DNA of 44,521 nucleotides, from NCBI GenBank assembly GCA_937872385.1, contig CALMSO010000042.1:1-44521 (forward strand). The letters run 5' to 3'. The notes under the pieces were generated by a model, which saw only the letters and a program-made list of their open reading frames with translations, did no database searches and was not told where the DNA came from. This stretch comes from an uncultured Saprospiraceae bacterium (GTDB lineage: Bacteria > Bacteroidota > Bacteroidia > Chitinophagales > Saprospiraceae). Below, in pieces: positions 34,701-43,061 of the stretch. Both the position numbers and the translations under genes were made by a program. How positions within the stretch are numbered: position 1 is the first letter of the stretch; every line of letters begins with the position of its first letter.

Positions 34701-35750
34701 ACCGTCCACTGCATCTTGATTATATACATAAGCCAAGCTACGAGAAGTATCGCAGCCTACATAATCGTCAATGAAGCACCCCAGGTCGGGGTCCACCCAC
34801 ATGGCAAAGAAAGTGCTATCAATACTTTCGATGGCGCGGTTAATCAGCTTATACCGCTGGAAAGTCATATCGTTGATTTCATCATTGGTCGCATAGGCAA
34901 AAGCCTGCACTTGCACCTCCATCTGAATGGGATCCCCCATGGATTCAGCGTGAATATTGCCAGCATCATTATAAATCCAGAAAGTCATTTCATCTGGAAT
35001 AGGCTGCTCTTCGGGCGTGCTGAAAAAACAGCCCCGAATTTCTACAATGGGAAAATCACCCTGGGTAGGATCGTACAGACCGTCGCCGTCTTCATCCCAG
35101 AAGCCCGCCAGCCCTTGCGTAGTATTAGGCAAATCAAATTGATGAATATCAAAAAAGAAAGGATTGCCGCGGCCGGGCCAACCTTTTACGTCGGTAGGAA
35201 TCAAATCGGGGTCATAATCAATACCTTCTAAGCGCGCCTGCCGGAAATTGCGCAGGTGCTCCCGAATGTTGTTGCCGCGTACCACAAAAAATTTGTCCCA
35301 CTTGGCACAGGTAGCTTGGTCCGTTTTGCCGGTTTCGGGGTTGAGCGGCCCAGAGAAAAAATCCGACCGGCCGCGCGAACTGCCGTAGGTTTTGGCGGCT
35401 ACTTTCAGATTGCCGGCGGGGTCCACGCCGCCCAGCCACACCGCTCCAGCAAAGATGGAAGACACCTCCGGCTCGCCGGGCTGCACTTTGGGCACTACAT
35501 AACGCCCGTCGTTGGTATCCCACCACACATCACCACCGGTGAGCAACCGCGCCCGCACATTATTAATCGCCATATCAATCTGGGAGACAGAATTAGCACA
35601 GTTTTCCCGAAAAGTAACCGTTTGATTACCAGTGGCTTCGGGGTCAGAGGCTTTGCCGCGCTTTTGCAGCACGTCGGGCCGGTGCGCCGCCGCCGTCATT
35701 ACCATCACCACGATTAGAAGAGCCGAAAGAAAATACTTGAAATGCAACAT
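31728..35750 (-). CDS. Giant secreted surface protein with C-terminal sorting-like domain
   Basis: Start is set at ATG 35750, giving a signal peptide MLHFKYFLSALLIVVMVMTAAA and 1340 residues. The middle is beta-rich with many Asp/Asn/Gly loops, including repeated GFWDEDGDGLYDPTQGDFP and FDNNGDGLPDIDTEDGGEG segments that look like thrombospondin-3-type calcium loops. The last 100 residues, with NKINVVPNPYYG, VKITNLPPKCVVTIYSLDG and GIPIASGVYLIHV, resemble a type IX sorting domain of the FlgD-like or type-A kind. It is probably exported and exposed on the surface. Its function is unknown. It is flanked by a large TonB receptor gene (106 bp upstream) and a PorV-like gene. Confidence 0.82.
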   Translation of the reverse strand: MLHFKYFLSALLIVVMVMTAAAHRPDVLQKRGKASDPEATGNQTVTFRENCANSVSQIDMAINNVRARLLTGGDVWWDTNDGRYVVPKVQPGEPEVSSIFAGAVWLGGVDPAGNLKVAAKTYGSSRGRSDFFSGPLNPETGKTDQATCAKWDKFFVVRGNNIREHLRNFRQARLEGIDYDPDLIPTDVKGWPGRGNPFFFDIHQFDLPNTTQGLAGFWDEDGDGLYDPTQGDFPIVEIRGCFFSTPEEQPIPDEMTFWIYNDAGNIHAESMGDPIQMEVQVQAFAYATNDEINDMTFQRYKLINRAIESIDSTFFAMWVDPDLGCFIDDYVGCDTSRSLAYVYNQDAVDGQTGSICPGGVPTYGERIPILGVDYFRGPLDEFGNEIGMSSFTYYNNGGVTPTPLPGTTDPNNALEYYRYLSGSWRDGTPFTYGGDAYQEPGPRIKYAFTEAPNDINGWSMCTEGLPPGDRRTIQASGPFRLDPGAVNELIVGVVWVPDQVYPCPSIAKLQEADDVAQALFDNCFRLTDGPDAPDLDFIELDRELIAILTNDTLTSNNAFEAYAQPGLRIPAGVDDSLYRFEGYKLYQLADPSVTISDLNDPDKARLIFQVDVKNGITSIYNWTAVDNPLGIEYFVPTLRVSGADQGIRHTVRIREDQFATGNDRRLINHKKYYFTAIAYAFNEYEPFDPKLSLGQRQPYLEGRRNIGDGENIFYTAIPRKIVDRRVNAMYGDGAIVTRIDGIGNGGNFLDLSDETREAILQNKFTGEITYRPGRAPIEVQVFNPLDVVDGEFELTFFDENMNNQTLDQEVRWQLKNLSDPNSPVIFAENTIERLNEQIIKQFGFSVTIGQVAAPGANPSTDPTNGAIGFREEYPRGANAEPWLRGIPDDAVVGPRAFDQKIFNFVLTGDGELDQVLDPNRSLTSIGSGYFAPYYLANWRPQDEQDAPFLTPAWTNAAGSNIVRQQARLADLNNVDIVFTPNKDLWSRCVVIETANRFYDQLGFSTQGNRRSFDLRAAPSVTKFDNNGDGLPDIDTEDGGEGMGWFPGYAIDVQTGERLNIFFGENSIYDGSRFPEAYDSRPTGRDMMFNPTNQIFINDGNFGTFANLFQYYAGGQHFVYVTKQPYDGCAQLRNTLRQTNINKWRGIRDITWAGLIMTLPDQQMRSYANGLIPEEVVVKLRVNTPYQVNRGTGDFNGYPTYRFRLDGRQAGELDQAGINEALNKINVVPNPYYGFSDYEISQFVNIVKITNLPPKCVVTIYSLDGKFIRQYTRDEQGRIPRGGNRGIEQTQILPDLEWDLRNNKGIPIASGVYLIHVSADGLGERTLKWFGINRKFDPSGL

Positions 35751-35856
35751 AATTGTATAATTGTTGATTGCCAAAAGTCATTCTATTAGTGCCGCTTATT
35801 ATTTGCAATTTGCAGCATAACTATTTAAAAATAAGCACACTACATCCTAATTCGCT

Positions 35857-38800
35857 TTAAAAATCCATAATCGCGCCGAGGAAAATACGACGCGGCAAAC
35901 TAAACAAGCCCGGATTGAGCAGCGCCCACTGGTACGAAGCCAGATAAGCATCCAGGTCGCGTACTGAATTCTGAATATTCCGGATTTGCTGATCGCCGAA
36001 GGAAGACGCCAGAAAGCCGTCGTCGGTGGCCGAGCCCGTTACAGGATATACATTCAGCACGTTGCGGCGGTCCAGCAAGTTCGATACACGGCAATAGACA
36101 TTCATGCCTAATTTGTTATTAATCGTAAAATTCTTATCCACACGGATATTGAGCGTAAAATTCCAAGGCTTGCGCGCGCCGTTGATTGAGCCAATCGTAC
36201 CGACGCCGCCCAGTTCGGTTGGGGTTTGCGCAGCAGTGTAAGGTCTTCCTGACACCATCACGCCTTGCAAATTGAAACCCGCATTGGCAAATATATCTGA
36301 ACCGAAAACCCGGGGACCATTGTACAAGCGGCCGGAGCCGTAGCGATAGTCCATAATCACATTGAAACGGTGGCGCTCGTCGTAGTTCACCGGGAAAAGC
36401 GTGCGTAGGTTGCCCCGGCTGGTGAGGCCGCGCTGGGAGTTGGCATCGGAGCCGGTACCATCAGCAAATTGCAAGGTATAATTTGCCAGCAGCGATACAT
36501 TGCCCGTGCGGCGCAGGTCGTATTCAAATGTGAAGCCCTTGACGGTGGCAAAATCCTGGTTGTCGTAAGTCGTATATTGAATCACGTTCGGCACCGGAAA
36601 GAAAGTGCGAATCTGGATCATATCGCGCAACTCCTTATAATAGGCGGCAATTTTAATAGCCGAAGAATTGGACACGCGCTGCCGGAAGCCCACCTCGTAG
36701 TCAATGGTGCGCTCGGGCCGCAGATTGGGGTTGTTGATCGGGTTGTTGGGGCCGTAGCTGATGTCCGTAAAGTAGAAATAATCACGCGGCGTAGCTAAGG
36801 TATTGGAAGGCGGCCGCTGCACCAAAATATCGTAGTGTGCAAAGAAATTCGCTTCGGTAGAAATCGGGAAGGAGAAGGCCAAACGCGGCATAATATTGAC
36901 CTGCACCTCGTAGTCGCGGAAAGACACATTGGGGTCAAAATCGCGCGATTTGATAAAATTTTGGTCTCTTTCTACGCGCTCGTCGGCGTATTTCGGAAAA
37001 ACCAGACCGCCAGAAAACAGCGTGGCCGGGTTGTTCACGGGGGTGCCGTTGGCCGCAAACCAATCATCGCCATTGCGATAAGCTGTAACGGAAGTACCTA
37101 CGTCATTGACATACACCTTGAAATCATCGCCAATATTGCCCGGGCGGTCATCGCCATTCATAGCATGAAAATCGTTGGCGTTCATAATTTCGTATAGCGA
37201 ATAGTTGTCTTTCAACACGCGCGTGTTGGCATCGTAGCGATCTACGCGCACGCCGAGCCGGAAAATAATGTCCTTGAACGTGAACTTATCTTGGATGTAA
37301 GCTGCCGTATATACCGGCCGATTGGGCGCCACCGGAAAAGTGCGAATGCCATCGGCGTCGGTAGCGGTGAAAAATTCGTCGAAAGTGCCGTTGAACGGAT
37401 TGCCGAGATAGTCGTAGCCGAAATAATTGATAATCTGCTGGTCATTGAGTTCCTTGGCGGAAAACAGATCTAAGCTCAGCAAATCGGGTGAAAGCCCGTC
37501 CACATTGACAAAATCGGTGAGCGACTGCCCGGTCACGTCGCGGATGCGGCGGAAAAAACGGCTGTCTTCACCGGGTGCAATGCTCAGGCCCAGCAGCGGG
37601 GTGCTACCGAAGTCGCCTACATCAATCATGCCAATGGTATCGGCATTTTCAGGGATGCCCTGGATGTGAATGTTGGCCTGCTGGCGCGCAATGTCCCACA
37701 GCCCGCGCGGCGATACGGTGTAGGCGCGGTTGATGCGCTGCTCGTACCAGATGCCCATCTGAATGCTGTGTCGCCCCTTACTGGCAGAGCCGCCAGGCAC
37801 CAAATCGAAAGAAGTAGTTGCATTGAAAGTATAAATATCATTGTCGCCTTGCTGAAATAGGTTATAAACCGTCCCGACGTTGGTATGAAAATTCCAGGAA
37901 TTCGTAAAAATACCAGAAATCACACCGTTGGGAGCAATGAAAGCCGTTCGGGCCAGCGCATTGGGCGTAGCGCCAGCATTCGTGATGAGGAAATTGCCAA
38001 TCTGACCGTTCAGGCGCTCGCCACCGTTGAAATCAATGCCCATGGCGTTGTTGTAATTGGCCAGCACCGGGTTGGCCGCGCCGGGCGTGTAGCCGCGCAG
38101 CACTTGCCGATAGTCGGTGTGCTCTAAATAGGCTTGCCCGGTAGCCGGGTCAAACAATTGAACAAACGTAGGTATCCATTCAATGTCAAAATTGCCCACA
38201 TGACCGTAGTCAAAGAGCCGATCGCCATGCCGAGGGTCCGCCAGTTCGCTTTGTGTTTTTTCGTAGCTGAACTGCAGGGTATAAGCCGCATTTTGAATAA
38301 TAGAACTGCGCTTGGCCGTTGCACTTCCGCCGCCAGCCCCGCCTAAGCGATGCCGCAGCCGTACAATGCCCCGATAGGTTTGCCCTAAGCTGAAAGGATT
38401 GTTGTGGCTGTTGTAAACGCGCCATCCACCTGGTGTAAACTGGTTTTTAGAATCGGCATAAGAACCGGTAAAAGATAGATCCACTGCTCGGCTCAGGCGC
38501 GCGTCGAGGCGGGCTAGCAAATCGTAGCGCCGAAACCCGGAGAAAGGACGCGCCTTGAGCACGTCCACGTCGTCATTGGTCAAAAAATCGGCAGCGACAA
38601 AAGGATTGCCGCCAATGTCTATAATTGGATTGGCTTCGAGGCGCTGGAGTACCTCGTCTTTCACCCGAAAAACCGGCGTGGCGGGCGGGTTGCCGTCCAA
38701 TTGGTCGGTCAGACGGCCAGAGAGCCGGAAGCCGAGAATAGACTCGCCGCGGGCATTGCGCATGAGCGGGCCCGTGAGGTTGAAGCCGACTAAGCTATTG

Positions 38801-39531
38801 TTATAAGCGTCCGTTAGGTTGGACGATTCGATTTCCACGCCGCCGGAAAATTTATTGGAGGGGCCCTTGGTAGTAATGGAAATAATCCCGCCGGTTACGT
38901 CGCCGTATTGGGCTTCTACCCCACCCGTAATTACCTGCAATTGTTCGATTTCCGATTCCGGAATAAGGTTGCCCTGCACCCGAATGCCATCCACGTAGTA
39001 GTCGGTCGCATTGCTCCGCGAGCCTCTGATGGTAATGGCGCCGCCTTCATCCGCCGACGAAAGCCCAGCCGTGGTAGCCGCCAGCGCGTTGATGTTTCGG
39101 GTTGGCAAATTGCGTATTTGCTCACTGGTGATGACCCCGCCGGAGGTCGTATTATCTTGTTCTATCAAGGGTACTTTATACTCCCTGATGACCACCTCGC
39201 TGAGGGTGACGCCCGTACCGGGGTCGAGCACTACATCGGCGCGGTTGGCCTTGCCTGCCAGCACCTGGATGGCGGTGAGGCGCTGCGGCTGGTAGCCTAC
39301 GTAGCTTACTTCGATATCGTAAGTACCAGGGTCAATATTCGAAAAATTGAAATTGCCGTCAAAATCGGTCTCCACACCTGCTATGAATACGCCGTTTCGG
39401 AACAGCACCACGTTGCCGAAAATAATCGGCTCGCCGGTCTCCTCGTCGGTCACTTTCCCGTTCAGGGAGGTTTGCGCCACAGCGGCCGCAGCCACAATGA
39501 GGAAAAGACAGCAGAGTAAAAGTCGCGTCAT
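35857..39531 (-). CDS. Large TonB-dependent receptor with carboxypeptidase-regulatory domain
   Basis: The 1224-residue protein has a signal peptide ending AAVAQ (about residue 20), a carboxypeptidase-regulatory-like domain (about 22-105) with GKVTDEETGEPIIFGNVV, a plug domain with LPTRNINALAATTAGLSS and AITIRGSRSN, and a long barrel ending ILGAIMDF. The size is that of the OmpA/SusC-like large receptors, but no SusD-like gene is beside it, so the substrate may not be a glycan. Instead the next gene encodes a giant surface protein. The receptor may serve as the outer-membrane partner of that protein. Confidence 0.88.
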   Translation of the reverse strand: MTRLLLCCLFLIVAAAAVAQTSLNGKVTDEETGEPIIFGNVVLFRNGVFIAGVETDFDGNFNFSNIDPGTYDIEVSYVGYQPQRLTAIQVLAGKANRADVVLDPGTGVTLSEVVIREYKVPLIEQDNTTSGGVITSEQIRNLPTRNINALAATTAGLSSADEGGAITIRGSRSNATDYYVDGIRVQGNLIPESEIEQLQVITGGVEAQYGDVTGGIISITTKGPSNKFSGGVEIESSNLTDAYNNSLVGFNLTGPLMRNARGESILGFRLSGRLTDQLDGNPPATPVFRVKDEVLQRLEANPIIDIGGNPFVAADFLTNDDVDVLKARPFSGFRRYDLLARLDARLSRAVDLSFTGSYADSKNQFTPGGWRVYNSHNNPFSLGQTYRGIVRLRHRLGGAGGGSATAKRSSIIQNAAYTLQFSYEKTQSELADPRHGDRLFDYGHVGNFDIEWIPTFVQLFDPATGQAYLEHTDYRQVLRGYTPGAANPVLANYNNAMGIDFNGGERLNGQIGNFLITNAGATPNALARTAFIAPNGVISGIFTNSWNFHTNVGTVYNLFQQGDNDIYTFNATTSFDLVPGGSASKGRHSIQMGIWYEQRINRAYTVSPRGLWDIARQQANIHIQGIPENADTIGMIDVGDFGSTPLLGLSIAPGEDSRFFRRIRDVTGQSLTDFVNVDGLSPDLLSLDLFSAKELNDQQIINYFGYDYLGNPFNGTFDEFFTATDADGIRTFPVAPNRPVYTAAYIQDKFTFKDIIFRLGVRVDRYDANTRVLKDNYSLYEIMNANDFHAMNGDDRPGNIGDDFKVYVNDVGTSVTAYRNGDDWFAANGTPVNNPATLFSGGLVFPKYADERVERDQNFIKSRDFDPNVSFRDYEVQVNIMPRLAFSFPISTEANFFAHYDILVQRPPSNTLATPRDYFYFTDISYGPNNPINNPNLRPERTIDYEVGFRQRVSNSSAIKIAAYYKELRDMIQIRTFFPVPNVIQYTTYDNQDFATVKGFTFEYDLRRTGNVSLLANYTLQFADGTGSDANSQRGLTSRGNLRTLFPVNYDERHRFNVIMDYRYGSGRLYNGPRVFGSDIFANAGFNLQGVMVSGRPYTAAQTPTELGGVGTIGSINGARKPWNFTLNIRVDKNFTINNKLGMNVYCRVSNLLDRRNVLNVYPVTGSATDDGFLASSFGDQQIRNIQNSVRDLDAYLASYQWALLNPGLFSLPRRIFLGAIMDF

Positions 39532-39844
39532 AAGGTTTCTTTTTTAATCTGTCAAGCAAAGGGTAGCGAATGATTCGCAATGTTAAAAAATTATTGCGGT
39601 CATATCAAATGTTTTTTCAATTGTGTGCGCTGCCCGACCGAACGACGCGCAGCAGCAGCAGTCATTCGCAGGCAATTCCAAAGCTCGTCTTGTGTTTTTC
39701 AGAAGCAAAGTCGAAGAAAAGATAGCTGCTGCAAATGTAGAAACGAAAACGCAGACCTTTGCGCTTCCTGGCGGTTTGATTTTCGTCCCAGAAATGACAG
39801 AAGTGCAGTTTCAAAGCATTAATTGGGCCAGAGGCACCCCGTTT
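39532..39844. other. 313-bp region between the NTF2-like and receptor genes
   Basis: No gene is supported here. It holds a perfect palindrome, GCGAAT-G-ATTCGC, at 39566-39578, 35 bp upstream of the receptor start, which could be an operator. On the minus strand TACATTTG (39739-39732) matches the -7 consensus but lies about 200 bp upstream without a clear -33 partner. The open plus-strand frame across it is an antisense shadow. Confidence 0.5.
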
Positions 39845-40312
39845 TTAATCCGTTTTACAATCCGTAAAGCGGCGCGTATCGGTGATATTGACAATTGTCC
39901 AGCCGTCGGCGCTCTTGAAAAAAGTGAATACATTGTAGCCGCAATGGCTAAAAGTTTGATTGCGAAAGAAGGAGTATTCCGTCCAAGCGGTGGCCAAAGG
40001 CCCGTCAATAGTCACTTCATAGCTATAGATGCGCTCGTCGTAGTATTGGTCGCTTTTGGTGCCCAGAAAATTCAGAAAGCCCTGCACGTCGCCCCGACGA
40101 AACTGCGGCTGCCCGTCTTTGTCTATCAAAGCGGAGGCCATCGTTGCCCCTGGGTAGAAGAGCGGCCGCACCAGGCTGCTGTCTTGCGCCCGATACGCAT
40201 CGAAAAGCGTTTTGATTACCCCAATAATTGCCTCCCGATCGTCGGTAGGCTGCTGAGCAGATAGCCCCGAAAAGAAGGTGGCAAAAACGATTAGTAAAAG
40301 GATTTTTTTCAT
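39845..40312 (-). CDS. Secreted NTF2-like (SnoaL-type) protein
   Basis: Start is set at ATG 40312, giving the signal peptide MKKILLLIVFATFFSGLSAQ and 155 residues. The mature part, with EAIIGVIKTLFDAYRAQDSSLVRPLF and TAWTEYSFFRNQTFSHCGYNVFTFFKSADGWTIVNI, follows the cone-shaped NTF2/SnoaL fold of the lumazine-binding-like group. Such exported proteins bind small ligands or act as hydrolase-like enzymes of unknown role. The gene shares its strand with the receptor gene 313 bp downstream but need not be co-transcribed. Confidence 0.78.
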   Translation of the reverse strand: MKKILLLIVFATFFSGLSAQQPTDDREAIIGVIKTLFDAYRAQDSSLVRPLFYPGATMASALIDKDGQPQFRRGDVQGFLNFLGTKSDQYYDERIYSYEVTIDGPLATAWTEYSFFRNQTFSHCGYNVFTFFKSADGWTIVNITDTRRFTDCKTD

Positions 40313-40368
40313 GTGGTAAAGGTTGTGATGGTGTAAACTCAGTAACCGGACATAATTATTTAAGTAGT

Positions 40369-40400
40369 AAAACCGCAAACAGCCAAATGCCAGATTTTAG
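40369..40400 (-). repeat. Interspersed 32-bp intergenic repeat, copy 2
   Basis: Matches the reverse complement of 3485-3516 at 29 of 32 positions. It is followed 14 bp later by the C-rich array at 40415-40434. Confidence 0.75.
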
Positions 40401-40461
40401 GACAAGACATTATTCCCCCATTCCCCTATCACCCTATTTAGCCTTTTTAAACTCTGTCCCA

Positions 40462-40492
40462 ATTAACAAAAATAACAATGCCCCATTGCTTA
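40462..40492 (+). repeat. Interspersed 31-bp intergenic repeat, copy 2
   Basis: Matches 25431-25460 at 27 of 31 aligned positions. A shorter relative, ATGTCCCATT in reverse complement, is at about 44385-44394. Confidence 0.7.
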
Positions 40493-40561
40493 TTGTACGC
40501 TCAAAATAAATCAATCTTACCGGCTTGTCCAAAATTATTTTTCTACCTACGGCCCATGTTT

Positions 40562-40577
40562 TGGCACAATTAAAGCA
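40562..40577 (+). promoter_or_regulatory. Sigma-54-like element before the M42 aminopeptidase gene
   Basis: TGGCAC-AATTA-AAGCA has a perfect -24 element and the -12 GC at correct spacing (GG-N10-GC), but AA in place of TT. It lies 75 bp before the start codon. One weak match only. Confidence 0.3.
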
Positions 40578-40651
40578 ATTTTACACGGTAAAGTACCAAT
40601 CTTATGTATTTTTATCGAAAATTTGCCAAACGAAAAACACTATACCACGAC

Positions 40652-41701
40652 ATGATCAACATTCCGCTGCTGAAAAAAATATGCGAAACGCCGGGCGCAC
40701 CGGGTTTTGAACAAAAAGTGCGCGAATTAGTGCTCCGGGAAGTGGGGCCTTTAGTGGACGAAACGCGCGTGGACGCTATGGGCAATGTCATTGCTATAAA
40801 AAGAGGGCAGGAGCGCAAAAAAGTAATGGTGGCGGCACACATGGACGAGATCGGGTTTATTGTCACACATATTGACGACGACGGCTTCTTGCGGTTTCAT
40901 ACCTTAGGCGGTTTCGATCCCAAAACCCTCACCTCGCAGCGGGTCATTGTACATGGCCGCAAAGACGTGCCCGGCGTATTAGGCTGCAAGCCGGTGCACA
41001 TGATGACGGCTGAAGAGCGCAATAAGGTAGTGCCCATCAACGAATATTTTATTGACCTTGGTATGCAAAAAGAGCAGGTGGAACAGGTGGTGGCCATCGG
41101 CGACCCCGTCACCCGCGAGCGCGAGCTAATAGAAATGGGCGATTGTGTCAATAGTAAATCCATTGACAACCGGGTGTCGGTTTTTATCTTGATAGAAACC
41201 CTGCGGCGCTTGCAAAATACGCCCCTTCCCTACGATGTGTATGCCGTATTCACGGTGCAGGAAGAAGTAGGACTGCGCGGCGCTATTTCGGCGGCACACT
41301 TGATTGACCCCGACTTTGGCTTCGGGCTGGATGTCACCATTGCGTATGATGTGCCCGGTGCTAGCGCCCACGAGATGGTCACGCGCCTCGGCAAGGGTGC
41401 AGCTATTAAAATCCTTGATGGCTCAGTCATTTCCGATTATCGGATGGTGCAATACCTGAAAAAAGTCGCTACCGAGCGGCAGATTCCGTGGCAACCCGAG
41501 ATCATGCTGGCCGGAGGCACCGACACGGCTGGCGTACAACGCTATGGCAAACGCGGAGCCATCACCGGCGCTATCTCCATACCGCTGCGGCACTTGCACC
41601 AAACCATCGAGCTGGCACACAAGGAAGATATTCAAAGCTGCATTCTGCTGTTGGGAGCTGCCCTGACGGAGTTGGACAAGCACGACTGGCAATTTCGGTG
41701 A
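40652..41701 (+). CDS. M42-family metallo-aminopeptidase
   Basis: Start is set at ATG 40652 (MINIPLLKKICETPGAPG), giving 349 residues. The dinuclear metal site is visible: His63 and Asp65 in AAHMDEIGF, Asp172 in SIDNRVSVF, Glu204-Glu205 in VQEEVGLRG and Asp227. A PDZ-like insertion domain lies at about 72-160. M42 enzymes (FrvX/YsdC/glutamyl aminopeptidase type) form tetrahedral shells that trim peptides in the cytoplasm. It is followed 94 bp later by an ATP-grasp gene. Confidence 0.92.
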   Translation: MINIPLLKKICETPGAPGFEQKVRELVLREVGPLVDETRVDAMGNVIAIKRGQERKKVMVAAHMDEIGFIVTHIDDDGFLRFHTLGGFDPKTLTSQRVIVHGRKDVPGVLGCKPVHMMTAEERNKVVPINEYFIDLGMQKEQVEQVVAIGDPVTRERELIEMGDCVNSKSIDNRVSVFILIETLRRLQNTPLPYDVYAVFTVQEEVGLRGAISAAHLIDPDFGFGLDVTIAYDVPGASAHEMVTRLGKGAAIKILDGSVISDYRMVQYLKKVATERQIPWQPEIMLAGGTDTAGVQRYGKRGAITGAISIPLRHLHQTIELAHKEDIQSCILLLGAALTELDKHDWQFR

Positions 41702-41795
41702 TGGAGGTACGCCTAAGGAGTAGGCGGGTTTAAGACAGGATTTCTTGTATCCGTTGTCCGATTTTTGGCATTCAAATAAAACACAGGTTAAAATA

Positions 41796-42869
41796 ATGAC
41801 ATCCGGGGTTGCGACGATTCCAAAAGAACAGCGAGGGGCGCACCGACGCTGGGAATACTGGCCGGCACAGGCATTTTACTTTCCGATGTACCTCTGGGGC
41901 CCATTATTGGCGCTGCGGTCGGGGCATCCGGCTTTTTTTACTGCTGCCAATCCAGGCATTCACACTGGTGGATTTGGGTTTGAATCGAAATACGCTACCA
42001 CGCTGAAAATACCAGCTCCTTACCGCCCCAAAACAACGCTGGCCCGAGCTACCGATGATTTCCCGACCGTGCTCGGCAAAATACAACGCGCTGGCATTGC
42101 TTTCCCGCTGATTGCCAAACCTGACCTTGGTTTCCGGGGTTTTTTAGTACAGAAAATAGATGACGAAACAGCCTTGCAAGCCTATTTGAAAAAGTTTCCA
42201 ACTGACTTTATTGTCCAAGAATTAATCTGGCGGGCGGGCGAATTTGGCGTCTTGTATCACCGGTTTCCGGGGCAGCAGCACGGCAAAATCACCTCTGTCA
42301 CCCTCAAAGAATTTCTCGCTGTCACGGGCAATGGCTACCACACCGTGCTGGAACTCGTGCAGCAAGACCCGCGCGCCGCACGCCAGCTCGACCGCTTGTA
42401 CGATACGCACGCAACGCTACTGCACACCATACCGGCTGCCGGCGAACGGGTACCCTTAGGCATCATTGGCAACCATTCTAAAGGCACGCGCTTTATCAAT
42501 GGCAATCACTTGATTGACAACTACTTAGAAAAAACATTTGACCGGATAGCCGACCAAATTCCGGGCTTTTGCTATGGTCGTTTCGATATCAAATGTGACA
42601 GTTGGGAAGCGCTAAGGCGTGGCGAAGGTATCATAATCCTCGAAGTCAATGGCGTCTGCGCTGAGCCAACGCATATCTACGATCCGGAGCATATTTCGTA
42701 CTTCGGGGCTATCCGCACCATTTTACAGCATTGGGACATCATCGCGCAGCTGAGCCGTGCCAATCAGCGGCGGGGCGCTCGTTGCATTCCTACCTTCGAA
42801 ATGATCCGCATTATTCGGGAAGGTTTACGAAAAGTAAAACGTTTGAAAGCAATAGCTGCACAGGAATGA
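41796..42869 (+). CDS. ATP-grasp domain protein (D-Ala-D-Ala ligase-like)
   Basis: Start is set at ATG 41796 (357 residues); the frame upstream from 41745 lacks support. After an N-terminal region with WPAQAFYFPMYLWGPLLALR, the ATP-grasp core shows FPLIAKPDLGFRG, FIVQELIWRAGEFGVLY and the metal and ATP-binding end FCYGRFDIKCDSWEALR followed by IIILEVNGVCAEP. The final EVNG is typical of the D-Ala-D-Ala ligase fold. The substrate is unknown; no cell-wall gene is adjacent. There is no signal peptide or full-length membrane span, though residues 40-60 are hydrophobic. Confidence 0.82.
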   Translation: MTSGVATIPKEQRGAHRRWEYWPAQAFYFPMYLWGPLLALRSGHPAFFTAANPGIHTGGFGFESKYATTLKIPAPYRPKTTLARATDDFPTVLGKIQRAGIAFPLIAKPDLGFRGFLVQKIDDETALQAYLKKFPTDFIVQELIWRAGEFGVLYHRFPGQQHGKITSVTLKEFLAVTGNGYHTVLELVQQDPRAARQLDRLYDTHATLLHTIPAAGERVPLGIIGNHSKGTRFINGNHLIDNYLEKTFDRIADQIPGFCYGRFDIKCDSWEALRRGEGIIILEVNGVCAEPTHIYDPEHISYFGAIRTILQHWDIIAQLSRANQRRGARCIPTFEMIRIIREGLRKVKRLKAIAAQE

Positions 42870-42893
42870 TGTTTGGTTTGGTAATAACTAATG

Positions 42894-42921
42894 CTATTTA
42901 CGATTTACAAAATCCGATTTT
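42894..42921 (-). repeat. Interspersed 28-bp intergenic repeat
   Basis: CTATTTACGATTTAC and the following bases match the reverse complement of 30465-30492 at 25 of 28 positions. It lies 24 bp after an ATP-grasp gene; the other copy also lies after an ATP-grasp gene. Confidence 0.65.
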
Positions 42922-43010
42922 TTATTTCATAAAACCCTGAAAAACAACACCTTGAAGACAAACAAGTACGCCATCTCCAATTGAAAAGAATATAACTCAA
43001 GACGAAAATT

Positions 43011-43032
43011 CCCCTATCACCCTATTTGCCCC
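43011..43032 (-). repeat. C-rich intergenic array near the mtnC stop codon
   Basis: C-tracts of 4, 3 and 4 bases with five- to six-base spacers repeat the CCCCTATCACCCTATT pattern seen at 40423-40438. It lies 29 bp beyond the mtnC stop codon, so the minus-strand transcript would carry G-tracts there. Confidence 0.6.
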
Positions 43033-43061
43033 ATCTCACCTATTTGCCTTTATCCTCCCAT

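Larger units (their letters stand above)
40313..40651. other. 339-bp region upstream of the M42 aminopeptidase gene
   Basis: No gene is supported. It contains the second 32-bp repeat copy (40369-40400), a three-tract C-rich array (40415-40434), the second 30-bp repeat copy (40462-40492) and a sigma-54-like element (40562-40577). The long plus-strand frame starting at 40604 only reaches the real start at 40652. Confidence 0.6.

Noticed and set aside
39623..40264. Plus-strand open frame of 213 codons
   Set aside because: It overlaps the NTF2-like gene in antisense, and that gene has a signal peptide and family pattern.
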